In this document: positions 18,221 to 26,522 of the stretch, piece by piece | How positions within the stretch are numbered: the first letter of the stretch is position 1 | Layout of the letters: every line of letters begins with the position of its first letter | DNA from: Paenibacillus sp. | Lineage (GTDB): Bacteria; Bacillota; Bacilli; Paenibacillales; YIM-B00363 | Reading direction: 5' to 3' | Length of the DNA: 64,000 nt | NCBI RefSeq assembly: GCF_031177825.1 | Contig: NZ_JAPSKE010000007.1 | Coordinates: 186,001-250,000 of the forward strand | The notes under the pieces: generated by a model | What the model saw: the letters and a program-made list of their open reading frames with translations, nothing else | The model's database searches: none | Told to the model about the DNA's origin: nothing | Position numbers and translations under genes: made by a program

Positions 18221-19062
18221 TCGCCCGGGACGAACGCGCCGCTCCCGGATCGGCGGCCGACGCGCTGGAGAAGGTGGAGGTCGAGCTGCTGCTCGAGGGC
18301 ATCTATCGGGTGTACGGTTACGACTTCCGCCAATACGCGCTCGCCTCCATCCGAAGGCGGGCGAGGCATCGCATGGAGGCGGAGCGGCTCGGTACGATCT
18401 CGGCGCTTCAATCGCTCGTGCTGCGCGACGCAGGCGCGATGGACCGGTTGCTCCAAGATTTCAGCATCCCGGTGACGGAGATGTTCCGCGACCCGGACGT
18501 GTTCCGCGAGCTGCGCCGCCGCGTGCTGCCGCAGCTCGCGAGGCTGCCGAGCTTCCGGATCTGGCATGCGGGCTGCGCCACGGGGGAGGAGGCGTATTCG
18601 ATGGCCATCATGCTACGGGAGGAAGGCCTCGAAGGACGCGGCACGATCTATGCGACCGACATGAACGAGGAACTGCTGGAGCAGGCCCGCCTCGGCGCGT
18701 ATCCGGTCGGCCGGATGAAGCAATATACGAGCAATTACTTGCGTGCGGAAGGACGCCAGCCGTTCTCCGAATATTACGCCGTGGACGGAGACGACGCCTG
18801 CTTCGATCCGTCGCTTCGGAAGTATATCGTCTTCGCGAGACATAACTTGGCGACGGACCATTCGTTTAACGAATTTCACTTGATTCTGTGCCGGAACGTC
18901 TTGATTTATTTCAATTCGCAGCTGCAAGCCCGCGCGCTGCGGCTGTTCCGCGAAAGCATGACGACGGGCGGCACGCTGGCGCTGGGCATGAAGGAAGCGG
19001 TGCTCCAACGAACCGATTGGGAGGAGCTGGACGCGGCCCATCGATTATATAAGGCAGTGTGA
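18217..19062 (+). CDS. CheR-type protein-glutamate methyltransferase
   Basis: A 281-residue SAM-dependent methyltransferase. Its start overlaps the stop of the hybrid kinase by four bases (ATGA); the upstream in-frame ATG lies inside the kinase and is rejected. The N-terminal helical CheR domain (20-90, IRRRARHRME) precedes the Rossmann domain with the SAM-binding IWHAGCATGEEAYSMAI, IYATDMNEELL and ILCRNVLIYF. CheR enzymes methylate glutamates on chemoreceptors. No chemoreceptor, CheB or CheA gene is in the window, so here it may act on a kinase-linked partner, as in CheR-kinase assemblies that form alternative signalling systems. That role is inferred from position. Confidence 0.9.
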   Translation: MIARDERAAPGSAADALEKVEVELLLEGIYRVYGYDFRQYALASIRRRARHRMEAERLGTISALQSLVLRDAGAMDRLLQDFSIPVTEMFRDPDVFRELRRRVLPQLARLPSFRIWHAGCATGEEAYSMAIMLREEGLEGRGTIYATDMNEELLEQARLGAYPVGRMKQYTSNYLRAEGRQPFSEYYAVDGDDACFDPSLRKYIVFARHNLATDHSFNEFHLILCRNVLIYFNSQLQARALRLFRESMTTGGTLALGMKEAVLQRTDWEELDAAHRLYKAV

Positions 19063-19103
19063 GGGAACGCGACCTTACGGAAGGGATCTGAGGGACGAAT
19101 CGC

Positions 19104-20759
19104 ATGAACGAACGAGGAATATACGACTACGACGACATCGCCCCCGCGAACGACCGGGTCGATATCTTGATGGTTGACGATCGGCAGGAAAATTTATTGG
19201 CGCTGGAAGCCGCGCTCGCTTCGTCCGAGTATTGCCTGGTCGGCAAAACGTCGGGCGAGGACGCGCTGCGGCACGTGCTGCATTCGGACCTGAGCCGGCT
19301 GGCCCTCGTCTTGATGGACGTGCATATGCCGGGCATGGACGGGTACGAAACGGCGATGCTGATGCGAGAGCGGAAGGAACTCCGCGAGGTGCCGATCATC
19401 TTCATCACCGCGACGTATAAATCTAAGTCCAATGTGAAACAAGGGTATTTAACGGGCTCGATCGATTACGTATTCAAGCCGTTCGATCCGGACGTCCTGC
19501 GCTGGAAGGTCGAAAATTTCGTTCGCATGCATCGATACCAACGGGAGCTGAAGCGGAAGCACGCGCTGCTGCAGCGCCGCAACCTGGAGATCGAACGCGT
19601 CAATCAACGTCTCGTCGAGGCGGAGCGGAAGCTGCTGCAGCATCAGAGGGTGCTGGAGCAGACAGTCGAGGAGCGGACCGCGCAGCTTCGCGACGCGAAT
19701 CAGGAAATTTACCGGTCGCACCGGCGGTTTCGGACCATTTTCTATACGAACCCGAATTTGATCGCCATCCGTCGCCTGCACGACGGCAAGTATCTCGACG
19801 TGAACAACGCTTGGGAGAAGGCGACGGGCTACGGCGTGGAGCGGATGAACGCGCTGCGGGACGAAGCGATCCGGATCCGGACGACGGAAAGCCGCGAGAG
19901 CGATTCCGTGCAGATCGAGTTCACGACGCGCGACGGAGAGCAGCGCTTCGGGCTGCTGTCGTCCCAGGTGCTCGAGGTGAACGAGGAAGCGTGCGAGCTG
20001 ATCGTCATTACGGACATCTCGGAGCGGGTCGCGCTGCAGCGGCACCTGAACCGGCTCGACCGGCTCAATCTGATCGGGGAGATGGCGGCCGGCATCGCGC
20101 ATGAAATCCGCAATCCGATGACGACGATTCAGGGGTTCTTGCAAATTTGGCGCAAGAGCGAGACGCCGATGTCGAAGGAGCATATCGATCTGATGCTGTC
20201 GGAGCTGCTGCGCGCGAACACGATCATTACGGAGTACTTGTCGCTGGCCGGCAACAAGACGAGCCACTTCGACGTGCTGGCCGTGCAGGAGCTCGTCGAT
20301 TCGTTGTCCCCGCTGCTGCAGGCGGTGGCCGTCATGGCGGAGAAGCAGGTGGAGGTGCGGCACGATGCGGCCGACGTCTGGCTCCGCGCGGACGCGAACG
20401 AGATGCGGCAGGTCATCCTCAATCTCGCCAAGAACGGGCTGGAAGCGATGGAGCCCGGCGGCCGGTTGACGATTCGAACGCATGCCGACGACGGCGTGGC
20501 CGTCATCGACGTCATCGACGAGGGCCCGGGCATCCCGGACGAGGTGCTCGAGCGGCTCGGAACGCCGTTCTTCACGACGAAGGATCACGGAACGGGGCTG
20601 GGGCTGGCGTTATGCTATAGCATTATGGAGCGGCACCAAGGGAGCATCGGCGTCACGTCCGGCCCGCTCGGCACGATGTTCAGCGTGCGGCTGCCGATCG
20701 TGCCGAAGCCGGAATCGGCGAATGCATCCGACGAAGAACGAGGAGGAAACGACGAATGA
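19104..20759 (+). CDS. Response regulator-PAS-histidine kinase fusion
   Basis: A 551-residue soluble protein with an N-terminal receiver (residues 19-140: D72 in LVLMDVHMPGMDG, K in YVFKPFD), a coiled coil (about 160-205, VEAERKLLQHQRVLEQTVEE), a PAS domain (210-310) and a HisKA/HATPase core (H333 in AGIAHEIRNPMT; DEGPGIP; GTGLGLAL). The kinase core resembles sporulation-type PAS kinases. Having the receiver first suggests that phosphorylation by another kinase, perhaps the hybrid kinase two genes upstream, tunes its own activity. It overlaps the next small gene by 4 bases. The phosphoacceptor downstream is unknown. Confidence 0.9.
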   Translation: MNERGIYDYDDIAPANDRVDILMVDDRQENLLALEAALASSEYCLVGKTSGEDALRHVLHSDLSRLALVLMDVHMPGMDGYETAMLMRERKELREVPIIFITATYKSKSNVKQGYLTGSIDYVFKPFDPDVLRWKVENFVRMHRYQRELKRKHALLQRRNLEIERVNQRLVEAERKLLQHQRVLEQTVEERTAQLRDANQEIYRSHRRFRTIFYTNPNLIAIRRLHDGKYLDVNNAWEKATGYGVERMNALRDEAIRIRTTESRESDSVQIEFTTRDGEQRFGLLSSQVLEVNEEACELIVITDISERVALQRHLNRLDRLNLIGEMAAGIAHEIRNPMTTIQGFLQIWRKSETPMSKEHIDLMLSELLRANTIITEYLSLAGNKTSHFDVLAVQELVDSLSPLLQAVAVMAEKQVEVRHDAADVWLRADANEMRQVILNLAKNGLEAMEPGGRLTIRTHADDGVAVIDVIDEGPGIPDEVLERLGTPFFTTKDHGTGLGLALCYSIMERHQGSIGVTSGPLGTMFSVRLPIVPKPESANASDEERGGNDE

Positions 20760-21025
20760 AAATCGATATCGGCGCGGCCGAGCTGCGTCACGACCCGGAG
20801 GAAGGGTACGTCGGCAACGTGCGCTTCCGCGTGGAAGGGCATCCGGAGGAATACGAGATTACGTTGTTCAGCAAGAAAGGCAAGGAATGGGAGTATGGGC
20901 TTCATTTCGCGGCGGAGTCGGGCAGCGAGGAGAGAATCGACGCAATCGAAGCGTTCCTCGAGGAGGACGACGACGCGTTCGACGCTCTGATCCGGGCGGC
21001 CCTGGACGCGGAAAACAAGGTTTGA
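20756..21025 (+). CDS. Small acidic hypothetical protein in signalling operon
   Basis: An 89-residue acidic protein whose ATG overlaps the kinase stop (ATGA) and follows GAGGAAACG. It has an alternating beta pattern in its first half (GYVGNVRFRVEGHPEEYEIT, then LFSKKGKEWEYGLHF) and an acidic helical end (AIEAFLEEDDDAFDALI). No signal peptide or membrane span. Four coupled genes end here, followed by a strong terminator. I recognise no family; it may be an accessory or regulatory subunit of the kinase pathway. Confidence 0.72.
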   Translation: MKIDIGAAELRHDPEEGYVGNVRFRVEGHPEEYEITLFSKKGKEWEYGLHFAAESGSEERIDAIEAFLEEDDDAFDALIRAALDAENKV

Positions 21026-21098
21026 CCTCGCAGCGCGGGGGGAACCGGCCTTTGTGCACGGACGGTGGAATGTAAAAGTACAGGGCGCATAGGTACGC

Positions 21099-21138
21099 AA
21101 AAAAGCTATGATCGAAATCATCGATCATAGCTTTTTTT
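21099..21138. terminator. Bidirectional intrinsic terminator
   Basis: A perfect 12-bp stem (AGCTATGATCGA / TCGATCATAGCT) has a five-base loop. It is flanked by AAAAAA on the left and TTTTTTT on the right, so it ends both the rightward signalling operon and the leftward ABC-F/GNAT operon. Its right side overlaps the end of the GNAT gene. Confidence 0.92.
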
Positions 21139-21895
21139 GTCGGTAGTGGCAGCGCGACAGGACGTCGAAGCCGGCCTTGCGGTACAGGGCGACCGCGGGG
21201 GCGTTGTCTTCGAGCACCTGGAGCCACAGCGTTCGCGCGCCCTCGGCGTCCGCCCAAGCGGCGAGCGCGCGCAGCAGCTGCGCCGCGGCGCCCTGCCGCC
21301 GGAAGGGGGGGGAGACGATGACATTGCTGAGGCCGGCGTACCCGCGCTCGGCGACGGCCGTGGCGAGGGCGACGGTGTCGCCGTCTCGGTTCGTCAGGCG
21401 CAGGAACGTCTTCGCCGGACCGATCGCACGGAAGATATGGGCGTACGCGGCGGCGCGGGCCGGCTCTAAGTCCTCGAATCGGATGAAGTCGGCGATCCAA
21501 TCGTCGCCGGCCTCGTCCGCGTGCCGCGCTTCGTAGCGGTCGTCCGCCGGTAAGCGCTCCAACGTCTCGCGAGCGGAGCCCGTCATGAAGAAGCAGGGGA
21601 ACAGCTTCTCGTATCCGGCCGCCGCGAGCGCGTCGTCGACGCCGTCCGGCGTCGCGTCGCTCAGATAAAAGCAGGACGGCATCCCCCGCCGGCGATAAAA
21701 CCGCTCGACGGCGTCGAGCCAGTCGCCGTCCGGCGTCGCGCCGACCGTCCATGCGCTGTTGGCCCGCTTCGTGACGCCGAACGTCGCTCGAAGCCGCCAG
21801 CCGCCTAGCGCCTGCGCCGTATACGGCGCCCAGGCGTTCGCCGCGAGCTCCTCCACGAGCCGCACGACGTTGCGTCGAACCCCTCCCGCCTCCAT
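21125..21895 (-). CDS. GNAT family N-acetyltransferase
   Basis: A 256-residue acetyltransferase. The ATG at 21895 overlaps the stop of the upstream ABC-F gene (TAATG), so translation is probably coupled; a possible start ten codons earlier lies inside that gene. The C-terminal GNAT fold shows the acetyl-CoA loop VSPPFRRQGAAAQLL and the ALYRKAGFDVLSRCHY end. The N-terminal half (GWRLRATFGVTKRANS) resembles a degenerate second GNAT domain, a two-domain layout common in Bacillales. The substrate is unknown. Confidence 0.87.
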   Translation of the reverse strand: MEAGGVRRNVVRLVEELAANAWAPYTAQALGGWRLRATFGVTKRANSAWTVGATPDGDWLDAVERFYRRRGMPSCFYLSDATPDGVDDALAAAGYEKLFPCFFMTGSARETLERLPADDRYEARHADEAGDDWIADFIRFEDLEPARAAAYAHIFRAIGPAKTFLRLTNRDGDTVALATAVAERGYAGLSNVIVSPPFRRQGAAAQLLRALAAWADAEGARTLWLQVLEDNAPAVALYRKAGFDVLSRCHYRQKKL

Positions 21896-23451
21896 TAGAA
21901 CACCTTCGTCGTCCACGACTCGCAATTCCAGACGTCCGTCGCGACGTCGCGGTAAAATTCCGGTTCGTGCGAAATGAGCAGGATGCTGCCCTTATAAGCG
22001 ATCAACGCGCGCTTCAGCTCTTCCTTCGCGTCGACGTCCAGATGGTTCGTCGGCTCGTCGAGCACGAGCACGTTCGTCTCCCGGTTGATCAGCTTGCACA
22101 ATCGGACTTTCGCCTTCTCCCCGCCGCTTAAGACGTCGATCTTGCTCTCGATATGCTTCGTCGTCAAGCCGCACTTCGCCAGCGCCGCGCGCACCTCGAA
22201 CTGAGACATCGCCGGAAACTCGCTCCACACCTCGTCGATGCACGTATTGCCGTTCGACGATTTGACCTCCTGCTCGAAATAACCGATGTGCAGGTAGTCC
22301 CCCTTCTCGACGTCGCCGGACAGCGGGCGGATTTCGCCGAGAATGCTGCGCAGCAGCGTCGTCTTCCCGATGCCGTTCGCGCCGACGAGGGCGACCTTCT
22401 GCCCGCGCTCCATGCGCAGGTCGAGCGGCCGCGACAGCGGCTCTTCGTATCCGATGACGAGGGCGCGCGTCTCGAAAATCAATTTTCCCGACGTACGGGC
22501 TTCCTTGAAGTTGAACTGCGGCTTCGGCTTCTCCTTGGCGAGCTCGATCACGTCCATCTTGTCGAGCTTCTTCTGGCGCGACATCGCCATGTTCCGCGTC
22601 GACACCCGCGCCTTGTTGCGCGCGACGAAGTCCTTAAGATCCTCGATCTCCTGCTGCTGCCGCTTGTACGCCGACTCGAGCTGCTGCTGCTTCGCCTCGT
22701 AGACGGAGACGAAGTGGTCGTAGTCGCCGACGTAGCGGGTCAGCTCCTGATTCGCCATATGATAGATCAGGTTGACGACGCTGTTAAGGAACGGAATGTC
22801 GTGGGAGATGAGCACGAAGGCATTCTCGTACTCTTGCAGGTATCGCTTCAACCATTCGATATGCTTCTCGTCCAGGTAGTTCGTCGGCTCGTCGAGCAGC
22901 AGGATGTCCGGCTTCTCGAGCAGCAGCTTCGCCAGCAGCACCTTCGTCCGCTGTCCGCCGGACAGATCGTGCACGTCGCGGTCGAGACCGATATCGTCGA
23001 GGCCGAGACCGCGGGCGATCTCTTCGATCTTCGCGTCGATGACGTAGAAGTCGTTCGTCGTCAGCGTGTCTTGGAACGTGCCGACGTCCTCGAGCATTCG
23101 CTCCATCTCTTCCGGCGTCGCTTCGGCCATCGCCTCGTACAGCCGGTTGATCTCCGCCTCCATGTCGAACAAGTACTTGAACGCGGTCTTCAGCACGTCG
23201 CGGATCGTCGCGCCCTTAGTGAGCGCGGCGTGCTGGTCGAGATAGCCGACGCGGACGTTGCGCGCCCACTCGACCTTGCCGGCGTCCGGCTCGAGCTTGC
23301 CCGTCACGATGTTCATGAACGTCGACTTGCCTTCGCCGTTCGCGCCGATGAGGCCGATATGCTCTCCCTTCAACAGTCGGAACGAGACGTCGTTGAAGAT
23401 CGCCCGGTCCCCGAAGCCGTGGGATAAATTCGTTACGGTCAATATGCTCAT
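21895..23451 (-). CDS. ABC-F family ATPase (ribosome-associated type)
   Basis: A 518-residue soluble protein with two ABC cassettes and no membrane part. The ATG at 23451 follows AAAAGGTG; a GTG three codons upstream is less well placed. Cassette 1 has GANGEGKST, LSGGQRTKVLLAKLLL and DEPTNYLD; cassette 2 has GANGIGKTT, LSGGEKAKVRL and DEPTNHLD. The P-site tRNA interaction linker, rich in Lys, Gln and Arg (about 240-310), lies between. ABC-F proteins act on stalled or antibiotic-bound ribosomes as translation factors. The sequence most resembles the YkpA/YbiT-like housekeeping group rather than a known resistance type, but this is by eye. Confidence 0.92.
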   Translation of the reverse strand: MSILTVTNLSHGFGDRAIFNDVSFRLLKGEHIGLIGANGEGKSTFMNIVTGKLEPDAGKVEWARNVRVGYLDQHAALTKGATIRDVLKTAFKYLFDMEAEINRLYEAMAEATPEEMERMLEDVGTFQDTLTTNDFYVIDAKIEEIARGLGLDDIGLDRDVHDLSGGQRTKVLLAKLLLEKPDILLLDEPTNYLDEKHIEWLKRYLQEYENAFVLISHDIPFLNSVVNLIYHMANQELTRYVGDYDHFVSVYEAKQQQLESAYKRQQQEIEDLKDFVARNKARVSTRNMAMSRQKKLDKMDVIELAKEKPKPQFNFKEARTSGKLIFETRALVIGYEEPLSRPLDLRMERGQKVALVGANGIGKTTLLRSILGEIRPLSGDVEKGDYLHIGYFEQEVKSSNGNTCIDEVWSEFPAMSQFEVRAALAKCGLTTKHIESKIDVLSGGEKAKVRLCKLINRETNVLVLDEPTNHLDVDAKEELKRALIAYKGSILLISHEPEFYRDVATDVWNCESWTTKVF

Positions 23452-23597
23452 GGATCGCACCTTTTTTTTTCATAGTTTCGCAGTCATTCCTTGATTATAA
23501 AACGGCGCGCCCCCGCAGCACAACGAATATTACGTTTGTCGAATCTTGGATGTGGGCATGATAATGGAGAAATTTCTGGGAAAGCGAGGCATAGCCG

Positions 23598-24089
23598 GTG
23601 CAGTGGCTTGAAACGATGCACTTTACGATCTTGTTGCTGGGCTCCTGGACCGTCTTTGCCGTCGTCTGGTCGCAGAAGCGGCGGCTGCCTGCGGACGTGA
23701 TCCTCTTCGTCTTCCTGCTCATGTCGATTCTGGAGTCGCTGATGTTTACGACCGCGTCGATGGCGTTCGACTGGATTTCGCTGCCGAAGCGGATGGAACC
23801 GTTTATGCATCATATTTTCATCCGTACCGTCTTGAGGCCCGTCCTCTACTTGATCGCCGCGACGTGGTGGATCTTCGGCCGGAGTCGTCTGACGAAGTGG
23901 AGCGGCGTCGTTATCGTCGTTCTCGCCCGCGTCGTTCTGCTGCAAATCGCGATGTCGCAAGGGTGGCTCGAGCTGGTCCGCGTCAACGCGTGGCATATGT
24001 TCGGAATGGACGTCGCGTTGGTCGTCTTCGCCTGCCTCGCGGCGCAGTGGTTCTTGCGTTATACGCGGTCGAAGAGGGAGGTTTCGTAG
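23598..24089 (+). CDS. Multi-pass membrane protein, function unknown
   Basis: A 163-residue protein with a GTG start preceded by GCGAGG. It has four likely transmembrane spans (about 8-24, 31-53, 76-93 and 98-113, with another near 128-150) and basic cytoplasmic loops (SQKRRLP, RSRLTKW). It is followed after one base by a second, similar-sized membrane protein, so the two probably form a complex. No family recognised. Confidence 0.75.
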   Translation: MQWLETMHFTILLLGSWTVFAVVWSQKRRLPADVILFVFLLMSILESLMFTTASMAFDWISLPKRMEPFMHHIFIRTVLRPVLYLIAATWWIFGRSRLTKWSGVVIVVLARVVLLQIAMSQGWLELVRVNAWHMFGMDVALVVFACLAAQWFLRYTRSKREVS

Positions 24090-24090
24090 C

Positions 24091-24579
24091 ATGAACTGGA
24101 GCGCGAACGAATGGTTCGTCGTCTTAGTGACGACCGCGGGCGTCCTTCTGACGTGGCGGCTGCCCCGACGGTTCGACCGGAGCTCCACGATCTTGTTTGT
24201 ATTGTTCGGGGCGTATTTCGGCGTCGTGTTCGACCATGCGCTGGCGGGCGTGCCCATCGACTTCTACGATATCAACGATACGAAAGGCTTCGAGTTCATC
24301 GATTTCGTCACCTACATTATGTATGGTCCGTTCGGCTACTTGTTCTTGTATTTGTACGACTGGCTGCGCGTCCCTAGGCGATTCGCCCCGTTCTACGTGC
24401 TCCTATGGACTGTGTTCGGGATGCTTCTCGAAGGCGTCGGCGCGCGGATAGGCGTATTCGAGTATAAGAACGGGTACGACTTCGACTACTCCTCGATCGT
24501 CTATTTCACGCTTCAGCTGTTGACCTTAGCGTTGTATCATTATATTCAAAACATCGACCGGAGAAGCGAGATGGGGTAG
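24091..24579 (+). CDS. Multi-pass membrane protein, second of a pair
   Basis: A 162-residue protein that starts one base after the stop of the preceding membrane protein, with GGGAGG upstream. Four or five hydrophobic spans alternate with acidic/aromatic loops (DFYDINDTKGFEFIDF, EYKNGYDFDYSS). The conserved-looking Asp/Tyr loops face the same side. The pair looks like the small Paenibacillus/Bacillus membrane pairs of unknown role. The thermonuclease-like lipoprotein follows 5 bases later and may be co-transcribed. Confidence 0.75.
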   Translation: MNWSANEWFVVLVTTAGVLLTWRLPRRFDRSSTILFVLFGAYFGVVFDHALAGVPIDFYDINDTKGFEFIDFVTYIMYGPFGYLFLYLYDWLRVPRRFAPFYVLLWTVFGMLLEGVGARIGVFEYKNGYDFDYSSIVYFTLQLLTLALYHYIQNIDRRSEMG

Positions 24580-24584
24580 CGACG

Positions 24585-25133
24585 ATGGGGAAGGATTTCG
24601 GTTTTTGGAAAAAGGGGACCGCCCTCGCGGCCGCCTTCGCCGCGCTGGGTTCGGCGCTTGGCGGCTGCGCCGAGGACGCGGGCACGGACGCTTCCGCGGA
24701 GCGGGCGTGTTATCCCGTGTCGCGGGTCGTCGACGGCGATACGTTCAAGATCGACGTCGGCGCGAAACGGGACGATACCGTGCGGATGCTCGGGATCGAC
24801 ACGCCCGAGACGGTGAAGCCGGACTCGCCGGTGGAGCCGTACGGGAAGGAAGCGAGCGAGTACGCGAAGCGGCTGCTGACCGGCGCGAACGCGTGCCTCG
24901 AGCTGGACGCGGGCGAGCGGGATCGATACGACCGGCTGCTCGCGTACGTCTATCTCGAGGACGGCACGTTCGTGAATGAAAAGCTCGTGGCGGAGGGGTA
25001 CGCGACAGTGCTGACGATTCCGCCGAACGTGCGTCACGCGGACGCGCTTCTCGCCGCGGAGCGACGGGCGCGGGAGGCGGGGCTCGGGCTGTGGGGACGC
25101 GGCGGCGAGGCCGACGCTTCGCCCGCCCCGTGA
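24585..25133 (+). CDS. Thermonuclease-family (SNase) lipoprotein
   Basis: A 182-residue exported nuclease. The N-terminus is a lipoprotein signal with the lipobox LGGC (C28), so it should be anchored to the outer face of the membrane. The SNase OB-fold carries the family's motifs: VVDGDTFKI, RMLGIDTPE (catalytic Arg and Asp/Glu side chains), EPYGKEASEYAKRLL and DRYDRLLAYVYL, then NEKLVAEGYA. Such enzymes cut DNA and RNA with Ca2+ and may supply nucleotides. The C-terminus is a short Ala/Pro tail. It is close behind two membrane proteins. Confidence 0.9.
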   Translation: MGKDFGFWKKGTALAAAFAALGSALGGCAEDAGTDASAERACYPVSRVVDGDTFKIDVGAKRDDTVRMLGIDTPETVKPDSPVEPYGKEASEYAKRLLTGANACLELDAGERDRYDRLLAYVYLEDGTFVNEKLVAEGYATVLTIPPNVRHADALLAAERRAREAGLGLWGRGGEADASPAP

Positions 25134-25211
25134 AAGTCGGGCGAATGTCCGGTGCGGCGCCTCCTCTGGATGCATACCCTGAAGGGGTAAGCAGAAGGAG
25201 GTGAGGCGATC

Positions 25212-25313
25212 ATGACAGCAGTTGGCGGTGCATTCACTTCCACGGGCGCGATCTTGGTCTTGTTCATTTTGTTGGTTATCATCAGCCGTACGATCGTAGG
25301 CGGGGCATACTAA
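25212..25313 (+). CDS. Tiny membrane peptide, YjcZ-like sporulation protein
   Basis: A 33-residue open frame with an excellent AGGAGGTGAG site and its own terminator. The peptide has a Gly/Ser/Thr-rich start (MTAVGGAFTSTG) and one hydrophobic span AILVLFILLVIIS, then RTIVGGAY. This matches the shape of the YjcZ/tiny transmembrane peptides of Bacillales, which are made during sporulation, although the usual terminal Cys/Trp is absent. Role inferred from resemblance only. Confidence 0.72.
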   Translation: MTAVGGAFTSTGAILVLFILLVIISRTIVGGAY

Positions 25314-25328
25314 TCCCCGCCCGCCGAA

Positions 25329-25362
25329 GCCTCGGGACGCCCGCGTCTCGGGGCCTTTTTTT
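25329..25362 (+). terminator. Intrinsic terminator after the tiny peptide gene
   Basis: A GC-rich hairpin (GCCTCGGGACGC / GCGTCTCGGGGC, two wobble pairs) is followed by CTTTTTTT, 15 bases past the stop. Confidence 0.85.
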
Positions 25363-25608
25363 GGTGTGTGTGGGCCGGTTTGGGCCGGATAGTCGGACAA
25401 ACTCCGACTGTGAGTTGACCGGCTGCCTCGTTCGGAGGTTTGGAGGGTAAAGTTATTTTTTACGCGCAAACGATATCGCAGATTGCAATGTATCAAATGG
25501 TACCATCCAAACTTCCAACATTTACAGGCATACAAGGTGCAACCTTACCGTATATCATGAAATCATGCAGTAGCAGCAACTAGATAATACGGGAGGTACA
25601 TACATACC

Positions 25609-26403
25609 ATGAAAAAACTGCATATTGCAATGCAAGCGCTCTTATCGGCAGGGTTGGTCGTCGGCGGGACGGTCGGATCGGCAGGTCTCGCGAATGCGGC
25701 GACGGCGGAAGCGGTCAGCTCCGTCTCGCTGAGAGAAAGCCCGTCGACGTCTTCGGACCGAATTCGCTACGTAGACGAGGGGGAGCGGCTCGACATCTTG
25801 TCCGAGCCGAACGATTACTGGTATAAGGTGAGAGACGAAGACGGTCGAGTCGGTTACGTCTCGTCGTCCGACGAATATGTCGATATCATCGATTCGTCCT
25901 CGACGGCCATGAGAACGTCGAACGGCTCGGCGCCGAGCGCTCCCGCCCCGTCCGTCTCGGCGAGCAAGCTGGCGCAGCGGATCATCGACGCGGGCAAAGA
26001 TTATCTCGGCACGCCATACGAGTTCAGCTCGAGTCGGTCGTCGACGAGGACGTTCGATTGCTCCGACTTCGTCAGACAAGCCTTCAAGGACGGCGCGCGC
26101 ATCACGCTCCCGTCGAATTCGCGGGCTCAGGGCGATTACGTGAAGGATCGAGGCGAGACGACGACGAACTGGAGCAGGCTGAAGCCGGGCGATCTCATGT
26201 TCTTCATGTCGTACAGAGGCTCTAGCGCATCGGATTACAAAGGGTTGACGAAAAGCAAGCAGCGCATCACGCACGTAAGCATCTACCTGGGCAATGGGAA
26301 GATGCTGCATACATATTCCAAAGATTCCGGCGGCGTCCGGGTCGACAGCATCGATAATAAGCATTGGGAATACCGGTTCATGTTCGGCGGAAGCGCCTTG
26401 TAG
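25609..26403 (+). CDS. Secreted SH3b-NlpC/P60 cell-wall endopeptidase
   Basis: A 264-residue exported enzyme that cleaves peptidoglycan stem peptides. Signal peptide to about A30 (GLANA-A), a bacterial SH3 domain (33-92, SLRESPSTSSDRI, WYKVRDEDGRVGYV), a Ser/Pro/Ala linker and an NlpC/P60 domain (118-264). The catalytic Cys is in FDCSDFV (C151), with the His in RITHVSIYLG (H222) and a third polar His in MLHTY (H234). The ribosome binding site is GGGAGG. The 295-base upstream region is AT-rich with a small hairpin (AGTCGG...CCGACT), but I see no c-di-AMP riboswitch motif, although such genes often carry one. Confidence 0.93.
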   Translation: MKKLHIAMQALLSAGLVVGGTVGSAGLANAATAEAVSSVSLRESPSTSSDRIRYVDEGERLDILSEPNDYWYKVRDEDGRVGYVSSSDEYVDIIDSSSTAMRTSNGSAPSAPAPSVSASKLAQRIIDAGKDYLGTPYEFSSSRSSTRTFDCSDFVRQAFKDGARITLPSNSRAQGDYVKDRGETTTNWSRLKPGDLMFFMSYRGSSASDYKGLTKSKQRITHVSIYLGNGKMLHTYSKDSGGVRVDSIDNKHWEYRFMFGGSAL

Positions 26404-26420
26404 GAAGCTTATTGGTTTGT

Positions 26421-26451
26421 AGGAGGGGCGCCGCGCGTCCCTCCTTTTTTT
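26421..26451 (+). terminator. Intrinsic terminator after NlpC/P60 gene
   Basis: AGGAGGG (26421-26427) pairs with CCCTCCT (26439-26445) around an 11-base GC-rich loop, followed by TTTTTT, 18 bases past the stop. Confidence 0.85.
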
Positions 26452-26522
26452 CGTTGAAACGGGCGTCGGTCTTCTGGTAAGGTGAAGGGAAAGCGATTGC
26501 ATGTCGACAGGGGGAACCGTGC

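Noticed and set aside
22153..23427. 424-codon plus-strand frame opposite the ABC-F gene
   Set aside because: Arg/Val/Leu-rich shadow of a two-cassette ATPase; no domain and no start signal.
25364..25608. c-di-AMP (ydaO/yuaA) riboswitch before the NlpC/P60 gene
   Set aside because: The gene type often carries this riboswitch, but I could not find its conserved core elements; only a small hairpin is visible.
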